From NCBI GenBank assembly GCA_035325905.1, contig DAOKYY010000132.1:1-7630 (forward strand): a stretch of DNA of 7,630 nucleotides, written 5' to 3'. The stretch is from DYGX01 sp035325905 (GTDB lineage: Bacteria; Chloroflexota; Anaerolineae; Aggregatilineales; Aggregatilineaceae). The notes beneath the pieces were generated by a model. It did not search any database, was not told the DNA's origin, and saw only the letters and a program-made list of their open reading frames with translations. Position numbers and translations under genes: made by a program. Numbering within the stretch: the first letter of the stretch is position 1; each line of letters starts with the position of its first letter. Positions 1 through 5,394 of this stretch are shown one piece after another.

Positions 1-14
1 ACCGAAACACACCC

Positions 15-827
15 TCAGACTCGCAACATTGCACGCTCGCGGCGGATGTCCTCAACCCATGTCCGCGCCGCAGCCTGCGCCTGGCGTCCGAAATCCCGAT
101 CCCGGCTGGCATAGGTGATCGCGCGCGAGATGTTGATGATCGGGCCGATACCCGTTCGGGCCGAGCCGTGCTGTACCGCTGTTCGCAAATCGCCCTCCTG
201 CACGCCGATACCCGGAATGAGGAACGGTAGATTAGGCGCCCAACTGCGTATCCGCGCCAGATCGCGCGGCAGTGTGGCGGCGGCGCTCAGCCCCAACTGG
301 CCTGGGTAACGCTGCTCCAGAGTGTTGATCTCGGCAGTCACATACCGGAACAATGGTGACTCGGCGCTCGGCCATGTCTGGAAATCGTTGCCGAAGCGGT
401 TGGTCGAGCGTACCAGCACGAACGCGAGCGCGTCCGGGCTGTTTAGAAAGGGCAGAATACCTTCAATGCCAACGTATGGGGTCAGTGTGACCGCGCGTAC
501 TTTCAGCACATCGTAGGCGATCCGCACCTGTTGTTGGGCGGTATAGTCGATGTCCCCGAATTTGGCGTCGAGAATGACCGGGATGTTATCAGGAACAAAG
601 GCTATCATATCGGCCAGCACAGCCATGCCGCTTGGACCATAGCCCAGGAAGAAGGCCAGATTAAACTTGAACGCGCAGACAAGGCTGTAGGTCGCGTCGA
701 TAATGGTCCGGCAGAAATCGTCGAGCGATACGCCTGGCGGCACCAGGTCCGGGTTTGGATCGAGGCCAACGCACAACCAGGAATCGTTGCGCTGTTGCGC
801 ATCACGCAGTTGGTCGATTACTCGCAT
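15..827 (-). CDS. pyrF: Orotidine 5'-phosphate decarboxylase, type 2 (PyrF)
   Basis: This cytoplasmic enzyme decarboxylates OMP to UMP, the last step of de novo pyrimidine synthesis. The protein is 270 residues, normal for the type-2 subfamily (longer than the roughly 230-residue type 1). Visible landmarks are the N-terminal LCVGLDPNPD segment (residues 18-27), the AFKFNLAFF strand with K54, the catalytic D-x-K-x-x-D-I motif in DAKFGDIDYTA (D87, K89, D92) and a C-terminal PGIG phosphate-binding loop followed by the INISRAI segment. The residue after the catalytic Lys-containing triplet is Phe where related proteins often have Arg. The start at 827 is chosen because AGGAG lies 8 bases upstream and family similarity begins there; the frame stays open to 1244, but that extension is low-complexity Arg/Pro/Ala sequence. 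The gene stands alone, divergent from the next one. Downstream context is outside the window. Confidence 0.93.
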   Translation of the reverse strand: MRVIDQLRDAQQRNDSWLCVGLDPNPDLVPPGVSLDDFCRTIIDATYSLVCAFKFNLAFFLGYGPSGMAVLADMIAFVPDNIPVILDAKFGDIDYTAQQQVRIAYDVLKVRAVTLTPYVGIEGILPFLNSPDALAFVLVRSTNRFGNDFQTWPSAESPLFRYVTAEINTLEQRYPGQLGLSAAATLPRDLARIRSWAPNLPFLIPGIGVQEGDLRTAVQHGSARTGIGPIINISRAITYASRDRDFGRQAQAAARTWVEDIRRERAMLRV

Positions 828-1063
828 CGCTCGCGCTCCTGGATCACCCGGTAATCGCAAACACGTATTGGATGTTGTATCTTTCGTTCCGCTGCCGCCA
901 GTATACCGCAACAATGGGAGGGGTGCCGCGTCGATCTGGCGTATCTCCAGCCGCACCGGGACCCTGTGATACAATCGTCGCAGATCACCGTCGTCCCGCA
1001 TTAGTGCGTGGCGCGCCAAGATGTGGAATCTTCTCGGCGCGCTACCGGGACTTGGAGCCTGCC
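828..1063. promoter_or_regulatory. Divergent intergenic spacer with candidate promoters
   Basis: This 236-base spacer separates the start codons of pyrF (leftward) and the small membrane protein gene (rightward), so it should hold two promoters. On the plus strand TGATACAAT at 967-975 reads as an extended -10 box (TG, one base, TACAAT), without a recognisable -35. On the minus strand TATACT at 900-905 is a good -10 hexamer, but nothing like TTGACA lies at the right distance. No coding sequence with a ribosome site is visible here. The region is less GC-rich near 850-920 than its surroundings, as expected for promoter DNA. Both boxes are pattern matches only. Confidence 0.3.
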
Positions 1064-1330
1064 ATGGACGCACTAGGACGGCCCTGGCTGACCGGCTGTG
1101 GGCTGGCGATTTTGCTGTCGCTGGCTTTGGTAACGAGTGGGGTGGGCGGCGCCCAGTTTTATGGCGCGCTTCGCGCGCGGCGTGGCGAACCGCCGCCGGC
1201 AGGATGGCGCGCTGGCCTGGGCCTGGCGGTAGTGTTGCTGGCAACGGCGCTCGTGTTCTGGCTGCTGCTCGTCGCAGCCCTGTTGGTCCAGAGAGTGGGG
1301 CGCGAGCTGGCAGCGCCCTGGGTACATTGA
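1064..1330 (+). CDS. Small two-helix membrane protein, function unknown
   Basis: The 88-residue product matches no family I recognise. It has two hydrophobic stretches long enough to cross the membrane, roughly residues 9-32 (Leu/Ala/Ile-rich, with a GVGGAQ end) and 51-75 (very hydrophobic, ending LLVAALLV). They are joined by a short Arg- and Pro-rich loop (RARRGEPPPAG), whose positive charge predicts a cytoplasmic loop with both ends outside. The ATG at 1064 is chosen because GGAG at 1054-1057 sits 6 bases upstream; the frame is open further upstream but without membrane-like or conserved content. The phaJ-like gene starts 42 bases after the stop, so the two may be cotranscribed. That the gene is expressed rests only on the ribosome site and the coherent two-helix topology. 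Confidence 0.6.
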   Translation: MDALGRPWLTGCGLAILLSLALVTSGVGGAQFYGALRARRGEPPPAGWRAGLGLAVVLLATALVFWLLLVAALLVQRVGRELAAPWVH

Positions 1331-1372
1331 GTCGTGGTCTGAGCCGCCCGTATGCGGCGATGGGAGATGAAG

Positions 1373-1783
1373 ATGGCCCTATCTATTGGCGCTAAAGCGA
1401 GCCGAAGCAAGACCTTCACCGATGAAGACGTGCGGGGTTTTGCGCAGATCAGCGGCGATACAAACCCCGTTCACCTGGACGATGCCTATGCGTCGCGAAC
1501 CCGCTTTGGGCGCCGGCTGGTGCACGGGGCGCTGACCGCCAGCCTGCTGTCGGCGACGCTGGCGAACGATCTGCCCGGCGAAGGCACGATCTACATGAGC
1601 CAGTCCCTTCAGTTCAAAGCGCCGGTCTTCATCGGCGACACGATCACCGCGACGGTCGAAGTCACCGCCTATCGCGCCGAGCGAGGGATCGCTACCCTGG
1701 CGACGACCTGCGTCAACCAGGACGGCGTCATCGTGGTGCAGGGCGAGGCGGTGGTGCTCGCGCCGCGTGACCGGCAGGGCTAA
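1373..1783 (+). CDS. phaJ: (R)-specific enoyl-CoA hydratase, MaoC/PhaJ type
   Basis: This is a hotdog-fold hydratase that would add water to trans-2-enoyl-CoA to give (R)-3-hydroxyacyl-CoA, linking beta-oxidation to polyhydroxyalkanoate or other (R)-hydroxyacyl pools. The 136-residue length matches the about 134 residues of Aeromonas caviae PhaJ. The hydratase-2 motif is intact: D29 in SGDTNPVH, H34, and the LVHG segment at 49-52. S60 falls at the position of the PhaJ active-site serine, and the following QSLQFKAPVFIGD segment also follows PhaJ closely. The start at 1373 has GGGAG six bases upstream; ATGs at 1352 and 1367 are in frame but lack a comparable site. The next gene begins 2 bases after this stop. 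No PHA synthase is present in the window, so the physiological substrate is uncertain; other MaoC-like acyl-CoA hydratase roles remain possible. Confidence 0.85.
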   Translation: MALSIGAKASRSKTFTDEDVRGFAQISGDTNPVHLDDAYASRTRFGRRLVHGALTASLLSATLANDLPGEGTIYMSQSLQFKAPVFIGDTITATVEVTAYRAERGIATLATTCVNQDGVIVVQGEAVVLAPRDRQG

Positions 1784-1785
1784 CC

Positions 1786-2037
1786 GTGCGCGTGATCATC
1801 GAGGTGCGGCATGTGCCGCGTTTCCGCGTGATGGACTATCTCGTTCAGGCGGGCGGCACGCCGACCGATATTCTGGAAGTCGCCGGGGACGGCTGGACCG
1901 CTTCGCTGGAGGCGCTGGAACCCGATCACCTGGGCATCGTCGCCATCCCGCGCGACCGTCTCGTGATCGAAGGCGATCCACTCCACGTCGAGCGCGTCAG
2001 CGCCTTCATGCGGCGCCACGTCACGCGCCGGGACTAG
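1786..2037 (+). CDS. Conserved-looking 83-residue protein, function unknown
   Basis: The protein starts with GTG 2 bases after the phaJ stop, so it is almost certainly cotranscribed and translationally coupled; only a weak GGCAGGG precedes it. It is soluble and has no signal peptide or membrane segment. Its pattern suggests a small alpha/beta fold: strand (MRVIIEVRHV), helix (FRVMDYLVQAGG), a GDGWTASLEAL strand, another strand (GIVAIPRDRLVIEG) and a terminal helix (HVERVSAFMRRH). The layout, with YLVQAGG, GDGW and IEGD followed by a helix, faintly recalls the small MoaD-related C-terminal domain (DUF1952) known from Thermus and Chloroflexi. That link is from memory and untested. No catalytic residues can be pointed out. 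Confidence 0.65.
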   Translation: MRVIIEVRHVPRFRVMDYLVQAGGTPTDILEVAGDGWTASLEALEPDHLGIVAIPRDRLVIEGDPLHVERVSAFMRRHVTRRD

Positions 2038-2052
2038 CGCCTGCGCCCTAAC

Positions 2053-2081
2053 TTGACAAACCGCACCGGATCGAGTTTAAT
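2053..2081 (+). promoter_or_regulatory. Sigma70-type promoter of the sugar-acid operon
   Basis: TTGACA at 2053-2058 is a perfect -35 box and TTTAAT at 2076-2081 a near-consensus -10, separated by the ideal 17 bases. Transcription should begin near 2087-2089, giving a leader of about 85 bases before the repressor start. It is the best promoter match I found in the window, and it precedes five co-directional genes. Confidence 0.85.
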
Positions 2082-2094
2082 GTAATCGATTACA
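2081..2094. promoter_or_regulatory. LacI-family operator (perfect 14-bp palindrome)
   Basis: TGTAATCGATTACA is an exact inverted repeat with the central CG typical of LacI/GalR-family operators. It shares its first base with the -10 box and covers the expected transcription start, so a bound repressor would block RNA polymerase. The first gene downstream encodes a LacI-family repressor, which makes autoregulation of the whole operon the simplest reading. The family and location are strong evidence; the pairing with this particular repressor is inferred. Confidence 0.85.
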
Positions 2095-2110
2095 ATGTGC
2101 CATCCGTCCG

Positions 2111-2145
2111 TCTCGCGGCTGGATTCCGACGCTTAACCAGCGAGA
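2111..2145 (+). other. Leader RNA hairpin
   Basis: In the untranslated leader, TCTCGC (2111-2116) pairs with GCGAGA (2140-2145). After a 3-base bulge, TGG (2120-2122) pairs with CCA (2137-2139), giving 9 bp in all. It has no U-tract, so it is not an intrinsic terminator. It would fold away the weak upstream sequence before the ATG at 2149 and leave the GCGAGG site before 2173 open. Any role is speculative. Confidence 0.3.
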
Positions 2146-2172
2146 TTCATGGCGGGTGGCCGCGAGGCAGCT

Positions 2173-3216
2173 ATGCGCCCGAAGAAGATGGAGGACGTGG
2201 CCCGGCTGGCGGGGGTCTCCACCGCGACGGTCTCTCGCGTCCTCAATAACCCGGAGTTGGTGAGCGACGACACGCGCCAGAGAGTCGCGGACGCGATCCG
2301 CCAGCTTGATTATCGGGTCAACCTCGCCGCGCGCAGCCTGCGGACGAACCAGACGCGCACGATTGCAGTCGTCCTGCCGACGATCGCCGACCCGGTCATC
2401 AATCGCATGGTTGAAGCCGTCGAGGATGTGGCGATCACAGCCGGGTACACGCTGTTGCTGTGCAGCACGCGCGGAGACGCCGCGCGCGAGCAGACGTACA
2501 TCGAGCTGCTCACCCAGCAAACCGTCGCCGACGGCGTGCTCTATATCTCGCCCCGTGCGACGCCCGAAAACGTCCTGGCGCTGGATCAGGGGGGTATCCC
2601 GCTGGTGCTGTGCAACTACCTGGTTGATCGCGAGAGCGTGCCCTGCCTTCTGCTGGATCATGTCAGCTCGATTTACCAGACAACCGCGCATCTGCTGGCG
2701 CTCGGCCACAGGCGGATTGCGCTGCTGAACCTCGCCGCGCCCTATTACTATCCGGCGCGGATGCGGCTTGAAGGGTTCATCAGAGCTTATGCCGAGGCGG
2801 GGCTGGAGCCTGATCCCTCTTTGTGTGTCGAAATCGACCAGCCGACCTACGCGAATGATGACTGGTACGCGGCGATCGACCACCTGCTGGGGCGGGCGGA
2901 TCGCCCCAGCGCGATCGTGGCGTTCAATGACGAGGTGGCGCTTGAGGTGTACGCGGTGTGTCGCGAGCGAGGGCTGAGGATTCCTCACGATCTCTCTGTC
3001 ACCGGCTGCGACGATATTCTGTCGTCGCGCTACCTGGAGCCGCCGCTGACGACCGTCTCCGTCCCTGCGACCGAACAGGGCAAGCGGGCAGTGCGCGCGC
3101 TGCTTAAGCGGCTTGCCCGGCCGCACAGCCGGATCCCGCACGAAACGCGCTTGCCGGTCGAGCTGGTGGTGCGCGGCTCGACCGCCGCCGTGGGGCCAGG
3201 AGTCCCTGACGCATGA
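2173..3216 (+). CDS. LacI-family transcriptional repressor of the sugar-acid operon
   Basis: This 347-residue repressor has the standard LacI layout. The N-terminal helix-turn-helix (MEDVARLAGVSTATVSRVLNN, residues about 6-26) carries the family signature. The hinge helix LAARSL ends at L56, which matches the minor-groove leucine of PurR/LacI. A periplasmic-binding-protein-like effector domain begins at TIAVVLP and ends with the GCDD...PPLTTVSVP region. The start at 2173 is preferred because GCGAGG lies 5 bases upstream and LacI proteins normally begin only a few residues before the DNA-binding helix; an in-frame ATG at 2149 would add 8 residues. Its stop overlaps the next start as ATGA. The effector is probably a sugar acid (gluconate, mannonate or a hexuronate), judged from the genes it precedes; the sequence alone does not show this. 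Confidence 0.93.
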   Translation: MRPKKMEDVARLAGVSTATVSRVLNNPELVSDDTRQRVADAIRQLDYRVNLAARSLRTNQTRTIAVVLPTIADPVINRMVEAVEDVAITAGYTLLLCSTRGDAAREQTYIELLTQQTVADGVLYISPRATPENVLALDQGGIPLVLCNYLVDRESVPCLLLDHVSSIYQTTAHLLALGHRRIALLNLAAPYYYPARMRLEGFIRAYAEAGLEPDPSLCVEIDQPTYANDDWYAAIDHLLGRADRPSAIVAFNDEVALEVYAVCRERGLRIPHDLSVTGCDDILSSRYLEPPLTTVSVPATEQGKRAVRALLKRLARPHSRIPHETRLPVELVVRGSTAAVGPGVPDA

Positions 3217-4028
3217 AGATGACCGATCTGTTTGACCTATCAGGCAAGACGGCGGTTGTCACCGGCGGCTGCGGCGTGCTGTGCCACGCCATCGCGCAGG
3301 CGCTGGCGGAGCACGGCGCGAATATCGCGTTGCTTGACCGGTTGATCGAGCGCGGCCAGATCTGCGCCGACGAAATCGGAGCGCGCGCGATCGCAGTCTA
3401 CGGCGACGTGCTGGACCGCGAAGGCCTGGTCGCCGCCGAGGCGCAGATTCGCGCGCATTTTGGGCCGGCCAGCATCCTGGTGAACTGCGCCGGTGGCAAC
3501 CGTCCTGAGGCGACCACGAGCGCGAGCGCCTCCTTCTTCGACTTGCCGGAGGAGGCGTTGCGCGACGTGCTCAGCCTGAATCTCCTGGGCACGATCCTGC
3601 CGGCGCAGGTGTTTGGCCGCAGCATGGCAGAACGGGGCGAGGGGGTGATCGTCAACATCTCGTCGATGGCTGCCTTTCGCCCGATGACCCGCGTCCCGGC
3701 CTACAGCGCCGCGAAGGCGGGAATTACGAACTTCACGCAGTGGCTGGCGGTTCATGTGGCGCAGGAATACTCGGCGCGTATCCGCGTCAACGCGATCGCG
3801 CCGGGCTTCTTCATCACCAGCCAGAACCGTTATCTGATGATCGACGAGACGACAGGCGAGCTGACACCGCGCGGGCGCCAGATTCTGGATCACTCGCCGA
3901 TGGGACGCTTCGGCACGCCGGAGGACTTGATCGGGCCTGTGCTGTGGCTGGTCTCCCCGGCGGCGGGCTTCGTGACGGGTGTCGTGCTGCCGATCGATGG
4001 AGGATTCAACGCGTATGCAGGCGTCTGA
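3213..4028 (+). CDS. SDR-family D-mannonate oxidoreductase (fructuronate reductase type)
   Basis: This cytoplasmic short-chain dehydrogenase (271 residues) is predicted to interconvert D-mannonate and D-fructuronate. It has the cofactor loop TGGCGVLC (17-24), D42 at the end of the second strand (favours NAD over NADP), NCAGG (N91), catalytic S151, Y164 and K168 (YSAAK), and the PG segment FFITSQNR. The C-terminal SPMGRFGTPEDL...DGGFNAYAGV pattern is typical of the mannonate-oxidoreductase subgroup and differs from the unrelated classical UxuB. The third loop glycine is Cys24, which is unusual. AGGAG at 3198-3202 supports the ATG at 3213, coupled to the repressor stop; the next gene starts inside its last codons. 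Gluconate 5-dehydrogenase (IdnO/Ga5DH) is a related SDR and the main alternative. Confidence 0.85.
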   Translation: MKMTDLFDLSGKTAVVTGGCGVLCHAIAQALAEHGANIALLDRLIERGQICADEIGARAIAVYGDVLDREGLVAAEAQIRAHFGPASILVNCAGGNRPEATTSASASFFDLPEEALRDVLSLNLLGTILPAQVFGRSMAERGEGVIVNISSMAAFRPMTRVPAYSAAKAGITNFTQWLAVHVAQEYSARIRVNAIAPGFFITSQNRYLMIDETTGELTPRGRQILDHSPMGRFGTPEDLIGPVLWLVSPAAGFVTGVVLPIDGGFNAYAGV

Positions 4029-5307
4029 CGCACTGCCCATGCTTTACGGCGCTGCTGTGGCAGCGGAAGGGCTGCTTACCGGGGAGCAAATCCACGAAAC
4101 ACTGGCCGGGGCGCTGGCGGGGCGGTTTGACAACCGGCGGGTGCTAGTCTTGATCCCGGACCACACGCGCACGGCGCCGCTGCCGCAGTTGTTCCGCGCC
4201 CTGGTCGATGTGCTGCGTCCTGCGCGCCAGCTTGATTTCGTCGTCGCGCTTGGCACGCACCTGCCGCTTGGCGGAGACGCGCTGCTGCGTCTGGTCGGGC
4301 TGGGCGCGGACGAGCGCGCCACCACGTATCGGCACGCCGGGCTGTTCAACCACGTGTGGGACGACGCGGACGCGCTGGCAACGATCGGCACGCTGCCGCG
4401 CGAGCAGGTGCAGGCGCTCGCCGGAGACGCCTGGCATCCATCGCTCGGTGGTGATGTGCCGGTGCGGATCAACCGCCGCGCGCTCGACTATGACGACCTG
4501 CTGATCGTCGGGCCGACTTTTCCGCACGAAGTGGTCGGCTTTTCCGGCGGCGCGAAGTATCTCTTTCCCGGAATCTCCGGCCCGGAGATGATCAACGTGA
4601 CGCACTGGATGGGCGCGCTCCAGACGGTCTTGCGCACCATCGGCATCGAGCGCACGCCGATGCGCGCCATGATTCACGCCGCCGCCGGGTTCGTCCCGGT
4701 CCCGATCACGCTGGCGGCGCTGGTGGTCGAAGGCGACGGGCTGGCCGGGCTGTTCGTCGGCCCGCACGAAGCGGCCTTCCACGCGGCGGCGGCGCTCTCG
4801 GCGGAGCGGCACATCGTCTGGCTGGATCGCCCGTTTCAGCGCGTGCTGTCCCATGCGCCGGCGATGTACGATGAATTGTGGACGGCGGCGAAGGCGATGT
4901 ATAAGCTCGATCCGGGCGTCGCCGATGGCGGCGAAGTGATTGTCTACGCGCCGCATCTGCGCTCGGTGAGCGCGGTGCATGGCCGCCATGTCTTCGAGAT
5001 CGGCTACCACGTGCGCGACTATTTTCTCAAACAGTGGGATCGCTTCGTGGACGTGCCGCTCGGCGTGCTGGCGCACAGCACGCATCTCAAAGGCGCTGGC
5101 ACGTTCGAGGGCGGGGTCGAGCGCCCGCGCATCCAGGTAACGCTTGCCTCGCAGATTCCGCCCGACGAGTGCGCCGCGCTCAATCTCGGCTACGCCGATC
5201 CGGCGAAGATCAACCCCGCCGAGTGGCAGGGCCGCGAGGATGAAGGCATCGTCTACATCCCGAAGGCAGGCGAGCGGTTATTTCGTGTGAAGACGCCCGG
5301 CCGCTAG
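4015..5307 (+). CDS. LarA-family nickel-pincer hydroxyacid racemase/epimerase
   Basis: This 430-residue protein is close in length to lactate racemase LarA (424). LarA-type enzymes invert the C2 of 2-hydroxyacids using a nickel-pincer nucleotide bound to a lysine. All key positions are present: D49-x-T-R52 (LarA D72/R75), H82 in GTHLP (H108), H171 in PHEVVGFSGG (H174), K181 in GGAKYLFPG (the cofactor-bearing K184) and H197 in NVTHW (H200). The C-terminal half (MYKLDPGVADGGEVIVYAPH, then LAHSTHLKG) differs from lactate racemases and suggests another subfamily. Beside a mannonate dehydrogenase and Gnd, D-gluconate 2-epimerase is the most sensible activity, but this is inferred. The start at 4015 follows GGAGG (11 bases) and overlaps the SDR gene by 14 bases; 3979 and 4039 are alternatives. 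The cofactor makers LarB, LarC and LarE are not in the window. Confidence 0.85.
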   Translation: MQASDALPMLYGAAVAAEGLLTGEQIHETLAGALAGRFDNRRVLVLIPDHTRTAPLPQLFRALVDVLRPARQLDFVVALGTHLPLGGDALLRLVGLGADERATTYRHAGLFNHVWDDADALATIGTLPREQVQALAGDAWHPSLGGDVPVRINRRALDYDDLLIVGPTFPHEVVGFSGGAKYLFPGISGPEMINVTHWMGALQTVLRTIGIERTPMRAMIHAAAGFVPVPITLAALVVEGDGLAGLFVGPHEAAFHAAAALSAERHIVWLDRPFQRVLSHAPAMYDELWTAAKAMYKLDPGVADGGEVIVYAPHLRSVSAVHGRHVFEIGYHVRDYFLKQWDRFVDVPLGVLAHSTHLKGAGTFEGGVERPRIQVTLASQIPPDECAALNLGYADPAKINPAEWQGREDEGIVYIPKAGERLFRVKTPGR

Positions 5308-5394
5308 GCGGTCGAGCGCGGCGTCGTGCGAGAGCGTGAACCCGGCGAACAGCGCCGCTAGGAATGGGGCATCAGCCAGAAGGTGGAGCACGTT

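Noticed and set aside
815..857. CGATTAC (815-821) and GTAATCG (851-857), half-sites resembling the 2081-2094 operator, around the pyrF start
   Set aside because: They point outward and are 29 bases apart, unlike the fused palindrome, and one lies in pyrF codons 2-4. Chance 7-mers are the simpler explanation.
828..1244. N-terminal extension of PyrF by 139 residues
   Set aside because: The extension is Arg/Pro/Ala-rich with no recognisable domain, while a proper AGGAG site and the family start coincide at 827. It would also run through the divergent promoter region and into the opposing membrane-protein gene.
2011..2030. Perfect 6-bp inverted repeat (CGGCGC/GCGCCG, 8-base loop) near the end of the 83-residue protein gene, as a terminator
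   Set aside because: It lies inside the coding sequence, is short, and no T-run follows; such GC repeats are expected in this composition.
2077..3141. A long minus-strand open frame (354 codons) opposite the repressor gene
   Set aside because: It mirrors the codon positions of a clear LacI-family gene in GC-rich DNA, is very rich in Arg/His/Gln, shows no family motifs and has no ribosome site. The same reasoning removes the antisense frames at 3240-4040, 4144-5085 and 5845-6270.
3979..4014. Earlier start for the LarA-family gene
   Set aside because: The added 12 residues are Cys/Ser/Arg-rich, read through the conserved SDR C-terminus in another frame, and the GGAGG site lies downstream of that ATG.
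5308..5394. A protein-like minus-strand reading in the gap between larA and gnd, as a gene remnant
   Set aside because: It is under 30 codons of Ala/Leu-rich sequence typical of random antisense frames at this GC content, continues antisense to gnd, and has no start with a ribosome site.
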